Notes under the pieces: generated by a model
The model's database searches: none
Told to the model about the DNA's origin: nothing
The model's input: the letters and a program-made list of their open reading frames with translations, nothing else
Assembly (NCBI GenBank): GCA_021816455.1
Contig: JAKAXU010000008.1
Location: 1-64,000 of the forward strand
Direction: 5' to 3'
Origin: Acidobacteriota bacterium
GTDB taxonomy: Bacteria; Acidobacteriota; Terriglobia; Terriglobales; Acidobacteriaceae
Length of the DNA stretch: 64,000 bases
Position numbers and translations under genes: made by a program
Part shown: piece after piece, positions 43,407 to 50,453 of the stretch
Numbering within the stretch: position 1 is the stretch's first letter
How the letters are laid out: the number at the start of each line of letters is the position of its first letter

Positions 43407-45986
43407 CTAGGAGTGCCCCAGGGGAACGGGAGCACTTGTGTTTTCGAAGAGCAGATCGCGCTTCCCCTTGTACTGAAAGAGGAAGACTCTCTTTTCGCAT
43501 TCCGGGCCTTCGGGATTGGCGATTCGTTCGACGAGGAATGCTCGCCGCTCATCGTCAAACCACGCATAGCCATTGACGGTCTTCGGCATTCGAACCCGAA
43601 CCCGTTGGCCGCCTGTCACCTCCGCAAAGGCATCGACCACCTCCTGCGGAAATGACTGGAAGAGGACCGCGCCGGAACCTGTGCCGCCAGTAACGACAGC
43701 ATTCATCGCCTGCGCCCATGCCCGCCGGTTCTCCTGCTTGCCTTGCGCCCAGTAGTGAATGAACAGATGCAGAGAGCTGAATTGATCCCTTGCGTCCTGC
43801 TCGTGTTCCCAGAGAGCTGCCTGCGCCCTGTTCCGCGCAAGCACCGCAGACCTTCTCTGTTCCTTGTCTTCGCTCTGGCGCACGGTTTCCCATTGCGCCT
43901 GAGCGTCTTTCAATTGCTGCTTGACTTCTTCCTCGCGCTGAACAATCCGGCTTGCGATGTCGCCGTAGATCGAATTGACCAACTGGCATTCCTCGAACAT
44001 CTCCCGGGTTACGTGTTCGCCCGAGAAGAGCCCGCGGAAGTCTTCGATCCCCATCTTCTCTTCGAAACCGTTGCCGGTTTCGTCGGGAAGAAAGCCGAGT
44101 TCCTTGCGCAGGAGGTTATAGAGCCTTCCAACCTTGTCCGTATCCGCGATCTCAAGATGGGCCGGCAGGTCCGACACTCTGCGCTCCCGCTTGTGGCGGA
44201 GCCAGGGCGCCGGAGCTACCTCCTTCCTGATCTCACTTACAACGGACTCATCGATCTCGACCCTGTGTTTGAGGGAATCGAGTGCGTTCTGCAGTTGCTC
44301 GACGAGCTTGTAGGCCAAGTCAGGCCGTCCCGCCGCAATGCACGAAGTCTTCAGGTCAGTGATCGAACCGATCCGATTTCCTCGCGCCTTCATGGCAACC
44401 GGGCAGGCATTCCACCAGGGAGACTTGGCTTTCTGATGCTTCGTCTTTTCCTGCCAGAACTTTTGCCCATACGCGATCCTTCCCGCAACGAACTTCGGGA
44501 ACTGATCGGACGGCATCACGCATATGGTGTCGAAGTCGAAGTCGCCGCCGTTCTTGCTTGCGGTCTTCGAATGGAGGATGTAAGTTCCCTCCATCCGGAG
44601 TTGCCGTTCAAGAATGGTTGCGACCAGCGTTTCATCGAGGTTGGCCGTGCCCAGCGCCTGTTTGAGCGCCGGAACAAGCTCTTCGTTGGTGAGGTGACGG
44701 ATGGGAAGAAGATCCTCCTGCATCCGTATCGGGTACCGGATGCAAAGGCCTTTCTCAGCAGCCAACGATGTGATTGTGCTGTCTTCGGGTATCCAGTCGG
44801 ACGCCGAGAGAACCTTTCCCCGGTGTTCGATCAAGACACCGTCATCCGCTAGAGCGAACGCTGGCAGCTTCAGATCCGCACTCGTGCAGGCACGAAACGC
44901 CCAGCGGGCTAGCTTGCGGTTCAATTGGTTGAAGACGTAGGGAATTTTGATTGCGTTTCCGCTACGGTCCGCCAAGAGAACCGCCTCCGCCGGGTCGCAT
45001 CCCTCCGAAGCCTGATCGTCCTCTCGCTCCAGTGAGTCGGGATCGAAGTTGACGCCATCGTCGATCGTTGTAACCTCGGACTTGCCGATTACTTCGAACA
45101 GCGCCTGGTAGTCGCCTTCGTCCCATGCCTTCCGCATTGTCTTGATTCGTTGGAGCGCCCACAGCTTCAATTCAAACTGCAGCGCCTCTTCCGAAGCATG
45201 TTCGATCAAGGTGTAGCTTGACCCAAACTCCGATTGACGGGAGATTTGTTTGATCCCGAGAATCGCCGGACCCGTGTACATGCGGCCCGATGTGCCCAGG
45301 TGGGGAAGAAATCGAACTCCTCCCTTCAAGGCCGGTTTGCAGGCGCTCTCTGGGAGGATGACGTCGACCGCGAGCCTGTCGGCAACACGATCCGTCATCG
45401 CCTTCAATGCGCCTTTTGCCTGCTTCGGTTCGCTCGCGTCGAATGCCAGCCGGAACTGGCAAAAACGATTCGTGCCGATCTTGAGCTTCCGGTAGAGGGA
45501 TTCGCGCGCCCAGCCGCGGCAATCGTTGGTGCCAAGGACATGGTCCTTGACCACAGCGATGCGGAGGTCGGGTTCCTCGACCATCAGCTTGCAGTCGGAG
45601 ACGAGGATCGCAAAGTACACGATCGCCGCCTCGGGCCAATGCTGAAAGCGCTCAGCAATCGGACCGGCGTGCGCCTGGTCGACGAAGTAGAACTTGCCAT
45701 CCTTCGCCGAGCCGCTTGCGCCCACCAGCTTGTATTCGACCCCGCCGTAATGAAGGCTTGCCATGCGGTTTTCGACCACAGACTGCTCATACGGCGTCAA
45801 CTCATACGGCACACTGACACGAGCCACTCGGATTCCGGGGTAAAGCTGCCCAAGGAGTTTCCCTTGAAGCGTGTCCTTCCGACCGAGTCTGGTTGGCTTG
45901 CGGGTCACTTCACCGGACGCATCGATCCTCAATTCGAGAATGAGTTGCTGATCGAGTGCCGCGTTTTGTGTCCTGTTCGCTGTCAT
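43407..45986 (-). CDS. Double-psi beta-barrel RNA polymerase-like protein (eukaryotic RdRP-like)
   Basis: An 859-residue protein with GAGGAG before the ATG at 45986. Motifs in order match the two-barrel RNA-silencing RNA-dependent RNA polymerases. Residues 85-103 have a Y-K-L-V-G-A-S-G-S run. Residues 154-159 (NDCRGW) correspond to the D-G-x-G motif, and 176-179 (CQFR) plus 191-194 (KGAL) correspond to the Q-x-R...K-G-x-L motif holding a catalytic-type lysine. R417-Y-P...D425 corresponds to the R-x-P...D-I motif. GGDFDFD (D482, D484, D486) followed by V and P corresponds to the metal-binding D-x-D-G-D. The G of D-x-D-G-D is replaced by F. No helicase or nuclease motif is seen. It lies inside the conjugation module, ended by its own terminator. 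Template and product are unknown. Confidence 0.72.
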   Translation of the reverse strand: MTANRTQNAALDQQLILELRIDASGEVTRKPTRLGRKDTLQGKLLGQLYPGIRVARVSVPYELTPYEQSVVENRMASLHYGGVEYKLVGASGSAKDGKFYFVDQAHAGPIAERFQHWPEAAIVYFAILVSDCKLMVEEPDLRIAVVKDHVLGTNDCRGWARESLYRKLKIGTNRFCQFRLAFDASEPKQAKGALKAMTDRVADRLAVDVILPESACKPALKGGVRFLPHLGTSGRMYTGPAILGIKQISRQSEFGSSYTLIEHASEEALQFELKLWALQRIKTMRKAWDEGDYQALFEVIGKSEVTTIDDGVNFDPDSLEREDDQASEGCDPAEAVLLADRSGNAIKIPYVFNQLNRKLARWAFRACTSADLKLPAFALADDGVLIEHRGKVLSASDWIPEDSTITSLAAEKGLCIRYPIRMQEDLLPIRHLTNEELVPALKQALGTANLDETLVATILERQLRMEGTYILHSKTASKNGGDFDFDTICVMPSDQFPKFVAGRIAYGQKFWQEKTKHQKAKSPWWNACPVAMKARGNRIGSITDLKTSCIAAGRPDLAYKLVEQLQNALDSLKHRVEIDESVVSEIRKEVAPAPWLRHKRERRVSDLPAHLEIADTDKVGRLYNLLRKELGFLPDETGNGFEEKMGIEDFRGLFSGEHVTREMFEECQLVNSIYGDIASRIVQREEEVKQQLKDAQAQWETVRQSEDKEQRRSAVLARNRAQAALWEHEQDARDQFSSLHLFIHYWAQGKQENRRAWAQAMNAVVTGGTGSGAVLFQSFPQEVVDAFAEVTGGQRVRVRMPKTVNGYAWFDDERRAFLVERIANPEGPECEKRVFLFQYKGKRDLLFENTSAPVPLGHS

Positions 45987-46240
45987 GTTCTCCTCACTTG
46001 TCTGGCGCTTCAAGACGAAGTGATAAGAGGTGGCTGATTGCCGGTCCTCATTCTCCTCGCCTGGCCGCCCGGGTTAGGGGTGGGTGTCAAGCCGAACCAG
46101 GCTTCGAGAGTGCAAACCGGGTCAGCGGAATTCCTCATCGCGTGTGCGATAAGGTGTCAAAGGAGGCGACATGAGCCGTATTTCAGGTTTGTCTCCTCTT
46201 TGAATCCGTGCTGACCGCTGTTACTTATTTGGGTGTGGCC

Positions 46241-46540
46241 CTACTTGCGCAGGGGCCGCTTGACCAATGTTGGAGATCCTCCCTGTATCTCCGCTTCCGC
46301 CTTATAGGCGAGGACGGTGTAGATCACGCCGTTCTTCGACTGAAATGCTTTGATCAGAGCCTCGCCTTCGCTCGCCACCTCGGCACCAAGCTCAGGCTTG
46401 TCGATGGATGAGCCATCTTTTGCAAGAAAGTAGCGGGCGACCTCCTCGCTCTGCTGGCGCGGTCTGCGGCGACGCCGCGGTTCCGCCTGTCCTGCCGGCG
46501 CTTGCATCTCCGCCACTTTCGCAAGTACGGTTTCCATCAT
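46241..46540 (-). CDS. Small basic protein after virB8
   Basis: A 99-residue protein; ATG at 46540 overlaps the virB8 stop as ATGA. It has a helical start, a strongly basic patch (RRRRRPRQQ, residues about 22-30) and a C-terminal alpha/beta segment (EGEALIKAFQSKNGVIYTVLAYKA). Soluble. The basic patch suggests nucleic-acid or membrane contact. Between VirB8 and the polymerase-like gene. No family recognised. Confidence 0.65.
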   Translation of the reverse strand: MMETVLAKVAEMQAPAGQAEPRRRRRPRQQSEEVARYFLAKDGSSIDKPELGAEVASEGEALIKAFQSKNGVIYTVLAYKAEAEIQGGSPTLVKRPLRK

Positions 46541-47280
46541 TGGCCTCCCTGCTTTGTTGTGTCGTCCCCGCCCGGAATCAGGTCGGGCGTGTTAAGAATC
46601 TGGTTCATCTGCTCGCCATCGATTGGGTGCTCACTGTACTCGGCAATCCACAACCCGTCCGGATTTACGTCGGAGCGACGGTCCGGAATGAGCCGAATGC
46701 GGTATTCGTTGACGAAATGGTCTGTTGTCTCGGTTCCATTCGACACGCGGTGAACGTCCTTTACGCCGTAGACGAGATAGGTGAGCGGCTCTCCAGGTAC
46801 TGTGTCAATCTCGCGAAGATGGAAGACGGACTGGATCTGGCCGTCATCGATCTTGCCGCGAGTGTCGTTGTCGCTCATCGCCTTCAGCGTGAAGGCGCGC
46901 AAATTGCGCGTCATCATATTGAGACTGGCGGCCCAGTGATCGTCCACATCGGATGGCGAGTAATTGAGGTAACTCGTTAGAAAGCGCTTCACGAAGGCCT
47001 CATCCAGGAATTGATCGGTCCCGCCGGTAGCGAGATCGGATACTGCGCCCTTCGCGGGCTTCCCCAGCACGGAAGCATCGCCGTTGGGACCGATGCGAAT
47101 GACGGTCGGCGGCTGCATGCGCACGAAGATTGCAAATCCGATCGCCACGAGCGCAATCGGGATGGTCAGGAAGGCGAGCAGCCAGGCACGGTTCGCATTC
47201 GCGCGGAGGGCCCCATCCATTTCGTAATACTTCGGCCTTGCCAGAGCCGCTTCGTCGGCTGTAGCTGTGCTGGTTTTCAT
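46537..47280 (-). CDS. virB8: VirB8/TrbF-like T4SS protein
   Basis: A 247-residue bitopic inner-membrane protein with GGAGGA before the ATG at 47280. Cytoplasmic N-terminus with the conserved YYEMDGALRAN-type lead, one hydrophobic helix at residues about 34-54, and a periplasmic domain with VFHLREID and YLVYGVKDVHRVS strands typical of VirB8/TrbF. It links the inner-membrane platform to VirB9/VirB10. A Gly/Asp-rich tail follows. Confidence 0.8.
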   Translation of the reverse strand: MKTSTATADEAALARPKYYEMDGALRANANRAWLLAFLTIPIALVAIGFAIFVRMQPPTVIRIGPNGDASVLGKPAKGAVSDLATGGTDQFLDEAFVKRFLTSYLNYSPSDVDDHWAASLNMMTRNLRAFTLKAMSDNDTRGKIDDGQIQSVFHLREIDTVPGEPLTYLVYGVKDVHRVSNGTETTDHFVNEYRIRLIPDRRSDVNPDGLWIAEYSEHPIDGEQMNQILNTPDLIPGGDDTTKQGGQ

Positions 47281-47288
47281 CCGTCCTC

Positions 47289-48683
47289 CTACTCCTTATG
47301 GCTTGTGGCGCCTACGACGCTTCTCGCTGCAATCCGGGCGGCATGGTACGCAGTCCAAGTCCCCAGGTTGTACCGATGCACAGTCGGCCCCCTTCGGATT
47401 GGCGCCGCCGATTTCTTGATGACCCCGGATTTCGGACTTCCTCCACTGGACTGAACCTGTGAGACCGCGGAATCCTGCGTCGGGGCACTGATTGCTCCAC
47501 TGTTTTCGTCGTTGGGTTCGTCCACGCCCATCACGTCGCTGATCGAGCTGCGAATCTGCTCGGCGTGACCTTCGAGTGTGGGAACGCCGTCACCGAGCGA
47601 GAGTCCCTTGGCGGCGGAGGATGCGGCGATGGGCGCCGGCTGCGGCGGCGCGGGCAGGTTTCCTCCCCCGGTGGCTGAGAGCGCTCGCGCGGTTCCCGCC
47701 GTCGCTGTACCGGCAGAGCCCCCGGCTGAGGCTGCGCCTGCGGAACTCCCGCGCGCAGCCGCCACGCCGGCCGCCGCTCCTTCAAAACCGGCCGCGCCTG
47801 CAGTTAATGCCGTGACCGCCGTGCCCACCATCGCAACCGCGGTGCTCCCCACGTCGCCGCTGACGATGCGCTTGGCAATGAATGGAATGACTGCGATCGC
47901 AAGCGAGTAAACAATACTCACAATGCCGATCAGAATTGAGCCTTCGAGGTTGCCCAGGCCGCCAAGGAAGTTGTTCTGACTGAGCATCTGACCAATTTGG
48001 CCCATTTGAACCGCGCTTAGCAGCGCCCCAAAGCCTCCATAGAGGATGGGCCACGCATTCCAAATGAAGATATTCTCGACATAGGCCTTGGCGATGCGAT
48101 TGGCTGCACCCAATGGCATGAGAGCGATTACGATCGGTCCAAAGATGTAGAGAATGCTGCCGTAGAAGATATAGAAAAAACCGAAGACGACAATAACGAT
48201 TGGATAGAGGAGATAGGCGACAAGAATCAGCAGGGCGTCTAACATCCCAGGGAGATCCGCTGTGATGAGGCCCCAGAACTTTTGGTAGCCCACCTGGTTG
48301 AATTGCGTCAGCAAGTCGCTCTTCCAGTTTTCGAAGAGACTGCCGAATCCCGAAGCGTTATTGATCCAGTTTCCGGCGTTCACAAAACCCTGATTGATTG
48401 TCGCGAACACAGTCCCGTAGTTCATGACGAGAACTGCCGTGGCCACATACTTGATGAGGCTCGTGCCCAATCCCCTGACATCCCCGCCGTGCAGAGCCGA
48501 TTGATAGACCTGCCAAAGAAAGCCTACGAGCAGGACAACATACGCCACGTTCTGCATCCCGGCAGTAATGCCAGTCGAATCAATACCAGACATTGCCTGC
48601 GTCTCAAACCGCTCGAACAGACTCAGCTGCGTTGATTGAAAGAACGCGAGCATGACCTCGAAATGGAAGTGGGCGTAGAGCAT
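47289..48683 (-). CDS. virB6: VirB6/TrbL-like T4SS membrane protein
   Basis: A 464-residue polytopic inner-membrane protein. About six to seven hydrophobic segments occupy residues 40-290, including ALLILVAYLLYPIVIVVFGF, and the remaining 170 residues are an Ala/Gly/Ser/Pro-rich low-complexity tail. This layout is typical of TrbL/VirB6, which forms part of the translocation channel. AGGTAA precedes the ATG at 48683. The next gene starts 8 bases later. Confidence 0.85.
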   Translation of the reverse strand: MLYAHFHFEVMLAFFQSTQLSLFERFETQAMSGIDSTGITAGMQNVAYVVLLVGFLWQVYQSALHGGDVRGLGTSLIKYVATAVLVMNYGTVFATINQGFVNAGNWINNASGFGSLFENWKSDLLTQFNQVGYQKFWGLITADLPGMLDALLILVAYLLYPIVIVVFGFFYIFYGSILYIFGPIVIALMPLGAANRIAKAYVENIFIWNAWPILYGGFGALLSAVQMGQIGQMLSQNNFLGGLGNLEGSILIGIVSIVYSLAIAVIPFIAKRIVSGDVGSTAVAMVGTAVTALTAGAAGFEGAAAGVAAARGSSAGAASAGGSAGTATAGTARALSATGGGNLPAPPQPAPIAASSAAKGLSLGDGVPTLEGHAEQIRSSISDVMGVDEPNDENSGAISAPTQDSAVSQVQSSGGSPKSGVIKKSAAPIRRGPTVHRYNLGTWTAYHAARIAARSVVGATSHKE

Positions 48684-48688
48684 GTCTG

Positions 48689-49594
48689 TTACCTGTTGGT
48701 CAGCGCTCCATTAATGAGGCCGTTGTTCGTGGTGTTGTCCGCGGTCGCCAGCTTCGTGATTGCGCTTTGATTCGCGAGATCGATGCCACGCGTTCTCATC
48801 AGTTCCGCAAGTGCCGCCTGCGTGTAGGCATTGGCGCGCACCACCCATACGTCGGCCTCGGCTTCAAGAATCGGAGCGCTGCCGGGAGCCGCCTCGGAGA
48901 TCTGCTGGCCCATCTGGTTCGCCTCGTTCAACTCTGCGTCCGAGAGCGCGTCGATCTCAATCGCACGCTTCATAGCGTCTTGAGCCTCGGCGTCTGTCAT
49001 ATCGGTCATCGTCCTCGTCTGCGGCGACGCTGCATTCTGCGCCATCACAACGCCGTAGACGTTCTGAAACTGGCCCGATAAGACCGGTACATTCGCGGCG
49101 TTGCGCGACAGTAAGAGTGATTCAAGGTTTTGCGACTGCGGCAGCGTGGCGCTTGAGACGTTCACACGGAACATACCGCTGACCTGATTGAACTGGTTCT
49201 CAAACTGCATCACCGACGACTTCGCCTGATTGATCGCGACGAGCGGGTACATCACCTCTTGCTCGTACTTCGCCACACTCTGTTCATACTGATTGATCGT
49301 CTTGAGCGGCGTGGCGATAAAGGTGTTCATCAGCGACTGCATCTTCGAGAGCGCCGCCAGAATCGCAGCCGTGTCGATGCCGAATTGCCCGTTTGCCCGT
49401 GTCGGGAGAATGGCAAGTACAGCGAGCACGACCGCCGCCGCTTTCAACAAGGTCGGGCGGTACCAGGGATGCGCTTTCCTCGGGCTCCCTTCAACCGCAT
49501 TCACGAACTTCGCCGATTCCGGCATGAGAATGGGTTTGCGCTGCCAGAAGAAGGACCTGCGCTGTTTGTTCGGATTGTTCTTTGGATCGGTCAT
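48689..49594 (-). CDS. virB5: VirB5/TrbJ-like protein, copy 1
   Basis: A 301-residue exported protein. A long basic N-terminal region precedes a hydrophobic segment (AAAVVLAVLAILPTRANGQ, with likely cleavage), then a helical periplasmic domain with INQYEQSVAKYEQEV and an internal TMTDMTDAEAQDAM. The family (minor pilus tip or stabilising subunit) is usually single-copy. Here it shares layout and length with the next gene, suggesting a duplication. Confidence 0.75.
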   Translation of the reverse strand: MTDPKNNPNKQRRSFFWQRKPILMPESAKFVNAVEGSPRKAHPWYRPTLLKAAAVVLAVLAILPTRANGQFGIDTAAILAALSKMQSLMNTFIATPLKTINQYEQSVAKYEQEVMYPLVAINQAKSSVMQFENQFNQVSGMFRVNVSSATLPQSQNLESLLLSRNAANVPVLSGQFQNVYGVVMAQNAASPQTRTMTDMTDAEAQDAMKRAIEIDALSDAELNEANQMGQQISEAAPGSAPILEAEADVWVVRANAYTQAALAELMRTRGIDLANQSAITKLATADNTTNNGLINGALTNR

Positions 49595-49604
49595 CGAAAC
49601 CTCT

Positions 49605-50453
49605 CTATCGCGCCGTCAGCGCTCCCGTGATCAAACTGTTGATTCCCCCGGTCGCCGCGGTCCGGCGCTTGATGAGGACGTTGTCGTGCGCGATGCGGCC
49701 CGCCTCCTGCCGCAGCTCCGCCGCAAGCATCTTCTGGATGTATGCCTGGCAGCGAAGATTTGCGACCTGCGCCTGCGCGGTGAGAAAAGGATTGGAGCCG
49801 GGCGTACTGACCGCAACCTGATTTTCCATCTGGTTGGCTGTCTGGAGGATGACGTCCGCGCCCTGGTCAGCGATGAGCGTGGTCTTCAGGTTCTCTTGTC
49901 CCAGTGCGTCGTCTACGTCCATCATCACGCGGTCCTGCGGCGAGGCTGTGTTGACCTGCGGGATCGCCCCATAGTTCGAAGTAAAGCTGGTCTGCAGGGC
50001 AGGAATTTCAGACGACAACCGGCTGTGCAAGATACTCTCGAACTGTTGCGGCCCGGGAGTCACCGCACTTGTGAAGGGCGTGTTGAAGATTTGGTTCATT
50101 TGACCACGAAAGCTGTTGATCGAATTCACGACAAATCCGCGTGCCTGATTGAGGGCCGCCAGCGGCGCTAAGGTCGTCTGATAGAGCTTCTGCGTCTGCT
50201 GAATGACCTGATTGATCGAGCTGAGCGAACTGCCGATGTCGTTCTGAATCGAGCTGAAGATCGAGTCGAAGATACTCAGAAATTGCCCGTGCGCGTACTT
50301 CGGAAGAACGAAGCACGTCTCCACTAGGAGAATGCCGACAAGCAGTCTCCTGTTCCAGCGAGCGCGGAAGCTCAGCGCACGGCGGCTCTCCGGGGCAGGA
50401 TACGGTTCGCCGTTCAGGAGCAGTTCGTGTTCGAGTTTAGGCTTGTCATTCAT
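49605..50453 (-). CDS. virB5: VirB5/TrbJ-like protein, copy 2
   Basis: A 282-residue exported protein, ATG at 50453 overlapping virB4 as ATGA. Hydrophobic leader (LLVGILLVETCFVLPKYAHGQ) then a helical domain: INQVIQQTQKLYQTTLAPL, the SPQDRVMMDVDDALGQENL segment, and NQMENQVAV-PGSNP, each paralleling the neighbouring gene (MGQQISEAAPGSAP and MTDAEAQDAM). Two non-identical pilus-tip type subunits may alternate or pair. Confidence 0.75.
   Translation of the reverse strand: MNDKPKLEHELLLNGEPYPAPESRRALSFRARWNRRLLVGILLVETCFVLPKYAHGQFLSIFDSIFSSIQNDIGSSLSSINQVIQQTQKLYQTTLAPLAALNQARGFVVNSINSFRGQMNQIFNTPFTSAVTPGPQQFESILHSRLSSEIPALQTSFTSNYGAIPQVNTASPQDRVMMDVDDALGQENLKTTLIADQGADVILQTANQMENQVAVSTPGSNPFLTAQAQVANLRCQAYIQKMLAAELRQEAGRIAHDNVLIKRRTAATGGINSLITGALTAR

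Noticed and set aside
43407-45986. Relaxase or helicase as identity of the 859-residue gene
   Set aside because: No Walker motifs, no HUH or tyrosine relaxase motif. The motif order fits a DPBB polymerase better.
46158-46202. Imperfect inverted repeat CAAAGGAGGCGACA / TGTCTCCTCTTTG
   Set aside because: Contains a bulge and mismatch, has an 18-base loop and no T run. It may be a weak terminator or chance; not strong enough to annotate.
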